Shown here: piece after piece, positions 24,071-35,735 of the stretch
Layout: each line of letters opens with the position of its first letter
Numbering within the stretch: the stretch's first letter is position 1
Assembly (NCBI RefSeq): GCF_030269925.1
Contig: NC_085121.1
Coordinates: forward strand, 5,783,501-5,847,500
Direction: 5' to 3'
DNA from: Bombyx mori
Taxonomy: Eukaryota; Arthropoda; Insecta; Lepidoptera; Bombycidae
Length of the DNA: 64,000 bases
Notes under the pieces: generated by a model
The model's input: only the letters and a program-made list of their open reading frames with translations
Database searches by the model: none
What the model was told of the DNA's origin: nothing
Position numbers and translations under genes: made by a program

Positions 24071-24509
24071 GTGTGACCCTCATCTTAATTTCCTACCTGT
24101 CTCTCCTTCTTATTGCTTCCCTACTTAATAGTTTCAAGGTATGGTAGATCGCATAACTTGGTATCACCGTTCCAACAAATTGGAAATGAAGGTGTCATGC
24201 GGTTTCGTCTACTTCCAATTGAGATTGGAACCTCGTATCTCTACGTACGGGGGCGACGGTGGCAAACAAAGACACTGATGAATTAAAAATAATAATTAAG
24301 AAACTATTGGCTTGAAAAACCATTTCTAACATCCAGTGAACAACGACATAATACATGCTTTGTTTCAGACTGAGAATCGAGACATAACGTTAATTTTAAA
24401 ACGTAGTATCCGATGAAACCTAATGGATCCTAAAAGTTCGGAACGCAATAATATATTGCTCTAGATGTGTGGACGTATGACATGTTCTTCTTCAAACGAG
24501 ACTTGTGGA

Positions 24510-24640
24510 GAGTATTCAGCGGTAGGGAGCGGCTTGGTTCTGCCCCTGGCGTTGCTGAAGTCCATGGGTGACGGTAACCACTCACCTTCAGGTGGGCCGT
24601 GTGATCGTCTGCTTACAACAGTAATAAAATAAAAAAAATT
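24510..24640 (+). mobile_element. Bm1 SINE, 3' part
   Basis: Contains the Bm1 landmarks gggagcggcttggttctgcc, gctgaagtccatgggtgacg, aaccactcacc and gtctgcttac, with a final A-rich tail. 5'-truncated. Confidence 0.82.
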
Positions 24641-25164
24641 ACTTCCCACCAAGCAGAAACAATCATGATAGCCATAGTGACGTCATAAGCCTTCCATAAT
24701 GGAACTTATGCACTTCAAAAAGTCGAAACGGCTTAAGTTTACGTAGCTAATATTCTGCTGTTTACCGTTGCATACAAAATGAGCACGTAAGCTCATATTT
24801 AAATATTGTCATGTTTCCTTTCGTTTCAATAGAAATGATTAACAAAGTGTTGGTTTAAAACGCGCCGGTGTTGGCCGTTTCAGAGATCTTATCACCCTCG
24901 GCCACCGGGCAATTAGCTGTTTCATTCTAGTGAGGTTTGTGCTGCACTTTTTTGTAATTAATTATTTTTTTATCGATTCATTCGTTGTGTAATTGATGTT
25001 TGTATAATACTGTAATATTCGAATTGTGGCTACGGAACGTCGATAAAGTAAGATATTATTTGTGATATGGAACCTATTAAAACACAACTGAGTGGTATTT
25101 GTAAAAACAATGTAATTTTGTGCGATGAAAATTGATTGCTTATTCTATATTCTATTCTATTCTT
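24641..25164. other. Intergenic; possible regulatory island
   Basis: 24860-24960 is repeat-free and GC-richer, followed by an AT stretch with several TAATTA-type homeodomain motifs (taattaattattt near 24956). No gene seen. Confidence 0.3.
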
Positions 25165-25322
25165 ACTGTTGGTAGGACCTCTTGTGAGTCCGCCCGGGTA
25201 CCTACCTACTCGTGCGGACTACCAACACCCTGCCTATTTCTGCCGTGAAGAAGTAATGCGTTTCGGTTTGAAGGGTGGGGCAGCCGTTGTAACTATAGTG
25301 AGACCTTAGAACTCATATCTTA
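25165..25322 (+). mobile_element. Truncated headless SINE with internal inverted duplication
   Basis: Starts actgttggtaggacctc and lacks its 3' third and tail. Inside, cctactcgtgcggact (25205-25220) is an inverted copy of the adjacent agtccgcccgggtacc (25187-25202), a quasi-palindrome absent from other copies. Confidence 0.78.
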
Positions 25323-25404
25323 ACTTTTTTGACTTCAGCTTCGTATTTTTTTTAAAAAGGTTGTTTTTATTGTTTCTTGTTTTATTTGCTCTATTTCACA
25401 CTGA

Positions 25405-25653
25405 GGCCGTCAGCGCAAAAGTGGCCTAAGCTTACCATAGTTAGTATAGAGATAATGAGATTCGAATTTGCCTTTACAATACATCGTAGGCAAAAAAATA
25501 CGCGCTAAAATGATGTTTACAAAGTCATCTGTTATCTACGGATGAAACTAGGGATAGGCCGATTTTGCATCAAAATTTGTTATGTTTCAAATAAATTGCA
25601 ATACATAAGCACGAATATGAGTTGTGGGTTAGGCCACTTTTGCGCTGACGGCC
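25405..25653. mobile_element. MITE candidate 3, 249 bp, 25-bp perfect inverted ends
   Basis: ggccgtcagcgcaaaagtgg plus cctaa at 25405-25429 is perfectly inverted at 25629-25653. The interior is about 200 bp and non-coding. TTAA follows on the right but the left flank reads ctga, so the target duplication is unresolved. Confidence 0.75.
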
Positions 25654-26816
25654 TTAAATTTATTATATATTTTGAACATATAATCGTATCGTTTTGACAT
25701 GTAATCGCTACCGGTTAAAGATTGTTATTTTTATTACCTAGATACCACGTCACATCGTGCGCCCGCGCATTTTGACAAGCAAATTGGGATAATGCGAGGG
25801 AAACGTTGCAAGCGTCATTGTTCCGAGAGTCTCGCGGAATTGTCACTGCTGTTTACGGATATTAATCTGGTATTTTGTGAAATTATGGAAATGAAATGGA
25901 TGTTTCGCGGTTAGGTGGCCACAGACTTATACTATATGCGGCTTAGCGCGCGCAATGTGTAACGTCATTATGTAATTTCATTGTTCTGACATTGAATTAG
26001 TTGTAATGAGTAGCGGCGTATGTCTATGTCGCCACGCACAGCTTTATATGTTGGAGTGATCGTCTGGTTTTCTTATAATAAAGACGCAGATTTTTATGGA
26101 TATTTTTATTCTATCGGCGATACAATATTTTGTGTCCGTACTCATTGACGACGCAAGAACGAAAGGGACGCACACACAAACGACGTTGACATATATAACA
26201 AGAGTGACAGCTGTCAGTTGATATTGACATAAAGATGCGTTTAGGAACTATACAATTCTAACATTATACGTACCTGATTGTAATGTAAGATTGAAGTGCT
26301 AAGAATTAATTTCTAAATTGTATTCGTACTAAAATTTGTAATTTAGACAGTGGAATAATTCGTTGATACGTAAATATCCATTATGCGGGTAAGTAGTGCC
26401 GGTAATGAGTCCGCGATATCGGCCGTTTTGTACCGCGTAATCGCGATATTATCGCGCCCCCACCCCGCCGGGCCACCGGACCGTGCCACCCTTCGAACAA
26501 TTGCAACCAGAATACCACTCGCCTACACAATACAGAGCAGACTGCATACATTTCAGTTATGCACATACGAAATATAGACAGTGCTTCAGATATTACACGT
26601 TCTGTTTTAAAAATTCTTATTTGTGAATTCTATCAGACAGCTGGAGGATTTGATTTAAAAGTATTAGTTGAATTTTTTAATAAACAGTTAATCTTACGTC
26701 CCTCTCTTGTAAATTGATAACTGTTGCCCATGGACATAGACAATGTCAAAATATTGCGAGTGACTACTGCCACTGTAATGAATATTAAAACTAACAAAGA
26801 ACGATAACATGTAATA
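25654..26816. other. Intergenic; GC-rich islands
   Basis: Repeat-free, with GC-rich pockets at 25740-25840 and 26390-26520. No exon is recognised. Candidates for conserved non-coding DNA. Confidence 0.35.
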
Positions 26817-26938
26817 CGGTAGGCAGCGGCTTGGCTCTGCCCCTGGCATTGCTGAAGTCCATGGGCGACGGTAACCACTCGCCATCAGATGGGCCTTATG
26901 TTCGTGCGCACACAAGGGCAATAAAAATTATAAAAAAA
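26817..26938 (+). mobile_element. Bm1 SINE, 3' part
   Basis: Starts cggtaggcagcggcttggct, then gctgaagtccatgggcgacg, and ends acaagggcaataaaaattat with an A tract. Confidence 0.85.
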
Positions 26939-27831
26939 AGAAACTCTTATGACATGGAATAAGCACTCGTCATTGATAAAGCTCATATGAACAATGACTT
27001 CCCCACAGAAGGCGCTTAATTAACATACGAAACTGGTTTAATTATTTTAAGTTCAAGTTAACGCATCACCATTTTGAAATTATGAATAATGACCACGGAT
27101 TTTAGGCTACGTTACTCCGTGTTAGATAAGCGGCCATTTGTAATAAAAAAAATGCTTTATAAAACCGATTACGGCTAGATACGATCTCCGTAGAAGCGAA
27201 ACGTTTAAATTATTCAAAACGCAACTTTTTGTTTGAAGTCTATTGAGTTTAATGGCTAATTAAATCGTTAATTAATGGCTCGATTGGAATAAGAATGTCG
27301 TTTGTTTTTTGTAAACACTAAGAGAATCGATGTAAGCGCTCGTTTCTAGGTGCATTAATATGAAAATTATGACATTATAATAAATCGTATAATCAAATAA
27401 AAATAATATGAGAAATCGGATTCGCAATTAGACAAAAGTTTAGTCTATTAACTATAACATATATTCTTCAGCACTTTTTAAGACATGATATCAGGGATAA
27501 AGTCAAGGGGTCCCTTCTAAATATTCATTCTGGTTCTATGCATAAACTCTGTCATGCTGTAGAAACATTGCTTCTAATGCCTCGTCAGTCTTCAATTGGG
27601 CCCATCATCAAGTTGGCGGAGTTCTCATAATAATATCATCTTCGCTCTTATTGTGGTATCTATGGGTGCTGGTGACTTCCTAGGTAGAAACGACAGTCAC
27701 AATCTAAGCCTTGAACGTCTAAGCCACAAAGTAAGCGAAACTTGGAGGTGCCTTGGACATAACTTTTACAAAGACCCAAAAGTGTGACAGTAGTCATGTT
27801 GGAGTCATTAAAATAAAAAACTACTTAAATG
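26939..27831. other. Intergenic; homeodomain-motif cluster
   Basis: AT-rich. 27245-27290 carries three TAATTA/TAATTG-like motifs in a repeated 'aatggct' setting (taatggctaattaa and ttaattaatggct). No gene. Confidence 0.3.
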
Positions 27832-28270
27832 TTTTTTTTTATTGCTTAGATGGGTGGACGAGCTCACAGCCCACCTGGTGTTAAGTGGTTACTGGAACCC
27901 ATAGACATCTACAACGTAAATGCGCCACTCACCTTGAGAAATAAGTTGTAAGGTATCAGTATAGTTACAGCGGCTGCCCCACCCTTCAAACCGAAACGCA
28001 TTACTTCACGGCAGAAATAGGCAGGGCGGTGGTACCTACCCGCTCGGACTCACAACAGGTCCTACCACCAGTAATTACGCAAATTATAATTTTGCGGGTT
28101 CCACTTTTATTACACGATGTTATTCCTTCACCGTGGAAGTCAATCGTAAACATTTGTTGAGTACGTATTTCATTAGAAAAATTGGTACCCGCCTGCGGGA
28201 TTCGAACACCGGTGCATCGCTTCAACACGAATGCACCGGACGTCTTATCTTTTAGGCCACGACGACTTCA
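27832..28270 (-). mobile_element. tRNA-headed SINE, full length
   Basis: Poly(T), body, linker and tRNA-like head (B box gggattcgaacacc, A box ttaggccacgacg) in reverse complement. Very similar to the copy at 15446-15888. Confidence 0.88.
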
Positions 28271-28353
28271 AATGTGAAAAGCAAGCAAAAAAAGCGAGCG
28301 ACGTCGGTGACATTTTGTAAGAAATACCTAATATTGCCTATGTATGCCTCCTT

Positions 28354-28595
28354 ACTGGTGGTAGGACCTCTTGTGAGTCCGTACGGGTAGGTACCACCAC
28401 CCAGCCTATTTCTGCCGTGAAGCAGTAATGCGTTTCGGTTTGAATTGTGGGGCAGCCGTTGTAACTATATTGAGACCTTAGAACTGACATCTCGAGGTGG
28501 GTGGCGCATTTACGTTGTAAATGTCTACGAGCTCTAGTAACCACTTAACACCAGGTGGGCTATAAGCTCCTCCACTCATCTTAGCAATAAAAAAA
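28354..28595 (+). mobile_element. Headless SINE
   Basis: Starts actggtggtaggacctc and ends ttagcaataaaaaaa. The terminal hairpin arms ggtggta (28357-28363) and taccacc (28392-28398) are intact. Confidence 0.88.
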
Positions 28596-28596
28596 T

Positions 28597-28709
28597 GTTT
28601 TTTTTATTGCCTTTGTAGGCAGACGAGTGTACGGCCCACCTGATGGTAAGTGGTTACGGTCGCCCATGGACTTCAGCAATGCCAGGAGCAGAGCCAAGCC
28701 GCTGCCTAC
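28597..28709 (-). mobile_element. Bm1 SINE, 3' part, tail-to-tail with another SINE
   Basis: Poly(T) attgcctttgtaggcagacg, then cgcccatggacttcagcaat and gagccaagccgctgcctac: reverse complement of Bm1. Its tail abuts the tail of the preceding + strand SINE. Confidence 0.85.
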
Positions 28710-29191
28710 TAAACTGTATTATTGTAACTACAACTGCGAAACTACTTCATAATGAAAAATCAGCTAGTATTTTATTCTTTTTTAATTTGATCAATACAAA
28801 ATATTTTAAATAACATTTAATCATTATTGAGGATTGCGACTTTAGCATCTGCCTAATAAATTAAAACTTTGTGACCTAACGTGGATCTCACAACGCTACC
28901 AGGCATAGTACTGTGACCACAATGCATATGTGCTCCGTGGCTGTGTGTCACTAATTGCCGCGTCCGGCGGAAGTGGCCGGTTCCAAGCCTCTGGTGTCAG
29001 GTGACGGCCCCACCTGTGTGCGCATTGTTGAACGCACACACGCACAACTACGAAGGGTTTTCCAACTAGGCCTCTGTAGCACAGCGTCTAGTAAATTCGT
29101 GAACATGTTCTTTGTAAAGAGACAATATATGGCTTTTAAATTTTCACTGATTCCAAAATAAATTGAATTTCACTTCGTTTTCAGAACAATG
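28710..29191. other. Intergenic; GC-rich patch at 28920-29090
   Basis: Unrecognised. The GC-rich patch has a 68-codon frame with no known domain. Confidence 0.35.
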
Positions 29192-29612
29192 TAAGTTCCG
29201 CTGTCTGCGTTTGATACCAGATCATAGTCTTTGTCATTTTCGATATTTGAGGTGAGAGCTTAGTTGTTCTTACAGTTTGATTAAAGTGGTTAAGTAAATT
29301 GGGTTTAATAGTAATTCAGAATAGGCCCCCTAATCCAAGTCCCTGTGTCTGCGTTTGATACCAGGTCATAGTCTCTGTCATTTTCGATATTTGAGGTGAG
29401 AGCTTAGTTGTTCTTACAGTTTGATTAAAGTGGATAAGTAAATTGGGTTTAATAGTAATTCAGAATAGGCTCCCTAATCCAAGTCCCGGTGTCTGCGTTT
29501 GATACCAGGTCATAGTCTCTCTCATTTTTGATATTAGAGTTGAACGCGTAGTTGTTCCTACAGTTTGATTAAAGTGGATAAGTAAATTGGATTTAATTAT
29601 AGTAATAGATGT
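29192..29612. repeat. 144-bp tandem repeat, three copies
   Basis: The landmark gtctgcgtttgatacca starts at 29203, 29347 and 29491, an exact 144-bp period. Copies 1 and 2 are almost identical, and copy 3 is more diverged and ends early. No transposon signature or coding frame is evident in the unit. Confidence 0.92.
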
Positions 29613-30130
29613 TGAATGACGTTTTTTTGTATATTGTGGTTCGTAAAATAACAAATCTTTGTGTATTTCTATTTCTACGCATCATTTCTAATCTCTAATC
29701 GAGATCTTGAAACCACCGACTGTAACACACTCATTAATTACAATTGTTCAAATAGCAAAAACTTATTATAGGAAAAAATAAGAATGACAAGAAAAATCAA
29801 AAATAAAGAGAAAAAAAAAACTACAGTAGCTTGCACTTAACTTACTGGTAGTTCTTTCTACTATAGCCCTTCTGAATACTGTGTTCACGAGTTCGAATAG
29901 TTGTCATGAGTGTGCGTGTGTGTGTATTTAGCTAATTAGCTAGTCCGATTTCGAGATAACACTAATAATAATTAACTTTTATGACGTGCCCATTAAAAAA
30001 TATGCTAGGGTCTGGTTAGGGCGAAATTCTTTACAAATCTAAGAAATCTATTTGAACTAAACCAGAATGATTTTCAATTGATTTCATGGGACAATTTTAG
30101 CGAATAATTCGGTAAACGTTTTTATACAAA
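29613..30130. other. Intergenic, nothing recognised
   Basis: AT-rich, with a short gtgtgcgtgtgtgtgt-type stretch near 29910. Confidence 0.4.
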
Positions 30131-30546
30131 CTAGAGGTCCCGCAGTAGTCGAAATTCGACTACAGTTAATTAGAATTGTATAATAAGTTTGTACACTATT
30201 ATGATTGAATTTTATACTTCTATAATCACAAATTTCGCCAAGGCTACACTATAAAAAAATATTAATAAAGACAAACAATATTTAATCTATTCTCAATTTG
30301 ACCACAGACGTCAAGAACAAAAGTTTGACAATAAATAGTATGCATGCGTGTGTGCGTCAAATACATGGTATGTAGTGTGTGTAATGTTTTCTTTATTGAT
30401 TTAATATATCTTTTATGCATTATTAAAAAAAAATTGTGAACTTCTTCTTTATATTCTTTATAAGTGTGGAAAATTTCAAACTCCTCCGTCCGCGCAATTT
30501 TCGTAAAAAGGGATACAAAGTTTTTGCTTCACGTATTAAAATTATT
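30131..30546 (-). mobile_element. Helitron-like element, family 4
   Basis: In minus orientation it ends gcgggacctCTAG before host T. The other end (about 30546) is near ttaatacgtgaagcaaaaac. I recognise this sequence type (agtagtcgaaattcgactac, caaactcctccgtccgcgca) as a recurrent silkworm repeat. The 5' terminus is approximate. Confidence 0.6.
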
Positions 30547-33481
30547 TAAATAAGCTACATTAACAAGGACATAAAAATAGTCTTCTTGAATCACAAGTAA
30601 AATAATTTTACGCTCCAAAGATTATAAACCTTTTTCATTATTTCCCAGTACCCAACATTCAATAATAAAAGAATTAATTAAACTCACCAGGTCAGTAATT
30701 ACTATACGACGATCTAATGAAGTATTTTAGTCGCTAAAACCATATTTCATGGAGCCTCATGCATGACTTTCAATTTGCGGAAAAAATTATGATCAAGAAC
30801 TGTCGTGGGCTAATGTGTCGGCGCCGGGAATGCTCGCTTTTTTTTTTCTCCCCCATAATTACGTAATTAGTGACGATGAATTGGAAATGCATTTTAGTGC
30901 TATTGCAGTCCCTTTTGTCTGCCTTGCGCTGAGTAAACTTTTGTTTACACAACAGCTGTTTTAACGATACGTAATTTCGCGACTTTCTCGGTTCGCTGAT
31001 GATTACATTAAAAAACGTTTTTTTTTGTTTGTCTTTATTTGAATAAGTGTTTAAATTATGTCAAAGTTACGAACTTTGATCGAGAAAAACTCCATTCATC
31101 GAAATAAAATGAGAATATCGTTAATGTAATAATAATTAAAGTCAGTTAAGATATACATCATTAAGGATAACAAATATTGCCGTTCAGATCTTCATACAAT
31201 CGGAATGAGATCACATGAGAAGCACCAGCTTTCAAATAAAATAAAAGAATTGTCAAAATTGGTCACCAGGTAGAAAAAACTTTTGAAATACATACAGAAA
31301 AAAAGAGCCCAGTTGTGAACCTCCTTCTTTTTTGGAGTCGGTTGACAATGTCCGAAAAGTTTAGATAAACCTCCAATTTCAAAAAACCCATACTATTGCT
31401 AGATAATTATCGGCATTATTTTCAAGTCAATATTGTAGAGGAGAAATGAGGTGTCGCAATATAATTCCGGTCTACGAAAACAATGGATGATGTGTGATAT
31501 TCATTCTACGCGTTGATCAGAAATAAACACGCCACTGCGCTCGCGTTTGCTGACATTTGGCACCAACACAGATTAAAGCTGGTAATAGAATCGACCACGA
31601 TAGAATCCGATACTATTTATAATAATTATTGAAAAGTCATAACGCTCATGCCTGCAGTAATCAGTACCTACGATGTGAGACATTATTGCTATTATTATGA
31701 AAATTGTAGTAGCTATTTTTTTCGAATATTCTGGTAATTTTGTTGAAAACAATCAGATTAGAAAAATCGTACAGCTTAATGTACTTTCGGACGGGGTTTT
31801 TTCGACTGCGTCTATTAAACTATATCACCTGAATCTATTGAGAGCGTGAGATGCAAATGGATAAGAAGACTCTTCTACCTAGACAACTCTGTGGTCTTAG
31901 TACTAGTACACGGTTGTGTGCGGTCACACGCAATTTGTTCTTGCAATTACTACATTTAATTGACTGATCGTTAATCTACAAGTATGTGGGCAATAAAGGG
32001 TATTAATACTACAATGTACGCTCATATTTTCTTGCGAGAAGTAATTCTTTGTATACCCCTTTTTAACCTTACATTAAATGCTAGCTCCGCTTTATCAATG
32101 GTATGAAGTAGTTTGGCTCGACTATCTAGAAAGGCAATAAAAAAATTCACTGTACTTATTACGAATGAAAATTATTTTTTGTCCATTGAACCGTAATAAT
32201 GGGAAATTGTTAACAAAACAGCTGTATTAAAATTACATTCAATTTTAAGAATAAATCTAAAGTTTGGATTGTGTAATCTTCGTGAAGCGTCCGTAAGAAA
32301 TTGGATGATGATTTACAAGCGCAAACTTTCAACAAATCGTAAACCGACGAACAGTGTACGCCCCAGTTTACACGAGATTTATAGCAGGACGCGCTATGAA
32401 TATTCCCTTTCAATTAGGACTCAATGAATATCGAGTGGCGTTCGAACGGTTGCACGATTTGATACGCAATATCGGCTTGAACAACCGATGGCTCCATTCA
32501 TCATTATTATAAATGTGCCACACTCACTTATTTACGGAAATCGATATTTTTTTCGGTATCGATTTTGAATAGTCGGGCTCGACACGTCGATAAACGTGAC
32601 GGCATTGTAGAGTTGACCCCGTCATTGTTGGCACGACGACCCACAGAGCGAAGCCGGCACCCTGCACGGCGAAAGTACGAACGCGATTAGTTCCGCATCT
32701 AGATTAATGTAATTTTGTAATTATTGATTATAACAGGTCACGGTTGTTGCCAGCATTTCGGTTTAAAACAGATCAAATTAATTAATCACCATGTTTTGTG
32801 ACACCGCTGTTAGTTTCATTATTGTTAACAAAAGCGACTACTGATGCGGAACTCGAGATCGATTTTTCATGTTTCGGGTCCATTAATACGTGTTTTTTTT
32901 AATTATTAATATATTTGAGGTTAATTAAGATTATTAACTATAATACACTGGAATTGCGCTTCGATCATCGATCGAAAACATCCGCCTCGAAAAACTGTAG
33001 AAAAGATTGATTTAAATGTATCATTTAGAAAAACGTATGCGGCCTAAGAAGCCTGATATATTCATGTGAAATGATGTAAAAGAGTGAAGGTCTTAAGATA
33101 ATAAAAAATAGATAAATAATCACATTTGAGATGGCAACAAACGACTTCTAAAGTGAAAAATTAAACACCGTGTAGTAAAAAGAGAATATGCAAAATTTAT
33201 AAGTTATTATTACTGCTTGTAAGACAGATGGATATGTATCAGGTGGTAGGTTAGCCAGGCCTATGTTTGACACAAAAAGTCAATGCAGTATAAGTTACAT
33301 AACAATTTTACATTTCGCCCTCATGTGGGTAATCGCAATAATATTGTAGTTTCAATCTATTAAACGTATTCGGCCTGAAACCGTTGACAATGGAGGGCGT
33401 ATAGTCCTAGAAGGGGTAGCCTCCATCACCATCCCATCTCTGCCCGTCGGTGTTGTAAAACACCATTTACAATTAAGAAGT
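30547..33481. other. Intergenic, repeat-poor 2.9 kb
   Basis: No gene. 31290-31360 (gaacctccttcttttttgga, gtcggttgac) resembles a common moth transposon end. 32560-32800 is a repeat-free island with a GC-rich half and a half rich in TAAT motifs (taattattgattataac, aaattaattaatcacc), a plausible enhancer. Confidence 0.35.
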
Positions 33482-33860
33482 AGTCGTCGTGGCCTAAAGG
33501 ATAAGACGTACGGTGCATTCGTATCTAGCGATGCAACGATGTTCGAATCCTGCAGGCGGGTACCAATTTTTCTAATGAAATACGTACTATTAATAAATGT
33601 TCACGATTGACTACCACGGTGAAGGAATAACATCGTGTAATAAAAATCAAACCCCCAAAATTATAATTTGCGTAATTACTGGTGGTAGGACCTCTTGTGA
33701 GTCCGCACGGATAGGTACCACCACCCTGCCTATTTCTACCGTGAAGCAGTAATACGTTTCGGTTTGAAGGGTGGGGCAGCCGTTGTAACTATACTGAGAC
33801 TAGAACTTATATCTGAAGATGGGTGGCACATTTACGTTGTAGATGTCTATAAAAAAAAAA
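33482..33860 (+). mobile_element. tRNA-headed SINE, internally truncated tail
   Basis: Head with A box (tggcctaaaggataag) and B box (gttcgaatcctgc), linker and body. The body stops at gtagatgtctat and runs straight into an A tract, so the last 75 bp are missing, as if primed internally. Confidence 0.85.
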
Positions 33861-34354
33861 GCTTAAACCTCGTAATCAACACATTTACCAAATTACTCAT
33901 CTGATTTTAAAAAAATCTATTAAACAAACATTCCTACCAGACGCTTACACAATATTAGTGGTCAAATCTATAAACGTGGGTGAACTATCACTGTTTCTCA
34001 TTACACCAGCCGTTGTCCGTTTCAAGCTTCTCCACGTAAATTGGAAGCGCAACAGGCACGTACGAAACTGCGAAGCTTAGCGATCGTAAATGCTTACTAG
34101 CTATCTCAAGAAACTAGACTGCAATAAAATATTTATATTTATGAGAAACATTATAGTGTAGAGAATTGTCTTTATAACAGAAGATTCAGATCAGATTTTT
34201 CGATTAGTTTTTTGGTATTTTTAAATATTTGTCTATCTAAATTATTGATCCTTAAAAACGTACTATAAACTTAAGCTTAATAAATTACAACATAAATACA
34301 TATACAGCGTTTGTGACATTTGTGAGCTGAAAAAAATAATCGATAAAGGATAAA
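33861..34354. other. Intergenic, nothing recognised
   Basis: AT-rich DNA between two SINE copies. Confidence 0.4.
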
Positions 34355-34770
34355 TATAAAGGATAAGACGTCCGGTGCATTCGTATCTAGCGATGCACCG
34401 ATGTTCGAATCCCAGACGGGTACCAATTTTTCTAATTAAATACGTACTCAACAAATTTTCTCGATTGACTCCCACGGTGAAGGAATAACTTCGTGTAATA
34501 AAAATCAAACCCGCAAATTTTAATTTGCGTGATTAGGACCTCTTAAGAGTCCGCGCGGGTAAGTACCACCACCCCGCCTATTTCTGCCATGAAGCAGTAA
34601 TGCGTTTCGGTTTGAAGGGTGGGGCAGCCGTTGTAACTATACTTGAGACCTTAGAACTTATACCTAAAGATGGGTGGTGCATTTACGTCGTAGATGTCTA
34701 TGAGCTCCAGTAACCACTTAACACTAGGTGGGCTGTGAACTCGTCCACCCATCCAAGCAATAAAAAAAAA
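34355..34770 (+). mobile_element. tRNA-headed SINE, 5' end lost
   Basis: Starts in the A-box region (taaaggataagacg), with B box gttcgaatccc and linker. The body lacks the actggtggt start (gcgtgattaggacc) and ends catccaagcaataaaaaaaa. Confidence 0.83.
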
Positions 34771-35391
34771 TCTAAAATCTAAACTTACCATACCAATTGC
34801 AACTCCGAAAGCGTTCGTGAACGAACGTTCCATTTCATTCCCTCAAGTCTCTCACGGGGTCACTAATACCTAATGAGAAATACGATTGCGCAAGGAAATG
34901 ATATCGATATAAATTCGATATTCACTCCAAACCTAGCAATCACGAAAACAAATTTGCGTTCATTTCCTCCCGCAGGCTCAAACGTGTAAGCTCCGAGGAG
35001 CTATGTCTCGCTGGCAATATCTTTTATAAGGCGGGCGAACGTAATGGAAACCATTTCTCATCAATTTTCTAAATAAAGGCACACAGAAGCCAGCGGATAA
35101 AACAAAGCGCGGGCGCTCACGACATAGATTGAGCTGAATTATCGCTTTACCGCAGAACACAATCTGCTTTGCCGTACACATACACACAAACACACATAAT
35201 ATCCGCATAACTGGGAACATTGTCTATAATGACGTAGTATTGCACCACTTAACACTAAAGAACAGGTGCGTATTCAAGTTGAAATGTAGATATTTTTATT
35301 TTTGTCCCTCGAATACCATTACAGAACATATTATTTAAATTTTAGTATATTACTCAATTTGATTAGCATCACCGTATTTCCAATTCGTTGT
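34771..35391. other. Intergenic, nothing recognised
   Basis: Includes a GC-richer stretch at 34975-35150 without a recognisable product. Confidence 0.35.
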
Positions 35392-35735
35392 GGTCTAAAG
35401 GCTAAGATGCCCGCCCGTTGTACTCTTATCGAGCGAAGCCAATGTGCAGGTGCTTAATTGTAACATACTGGTGTCAACTTTTCTAATGAAATACTTAAAT
35501 TGGCACATGCTTAATGACTAACTTGTAAATTGCTAATTGATGTTAGTGGTGAACTCGCAATAAAATTGCATTAATGTAATATGGATATCGGAGCCCACCA
35601 ATGTAAATGCCGCTCCCTGCTTTGAGACATGCGTTCCAAGTCTTAGCTTTATAGTACAACGGCTGCATCACCCTTCAGACCGAAATGCCTTACTGCTTCA
35701 CCGTAGAAATAGGCTGGATGGTTATTTTCTTGTAG
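35392..35735. mobile_element. Old SINE mosaic: head on +, body on -
   Basis: 35392-35580 carries a diverged + strand tRNA-like head (gtggtctaaaggctaagatg) and linker (tctaatgaaatactt). From about 35590 to 35735 the body landmarks are on the minus strand (ggagcccaccaatgtaaatg, acccttcagaccgaaatgcc). It is either an inversion or two old insertions. Confidence 0.5.

Noticed and set aside
29192..29612. CRISPR-like array
   Set aside because: Units are contiguous 144-bp tandem copies without spacers, in a eukaryotic genome.
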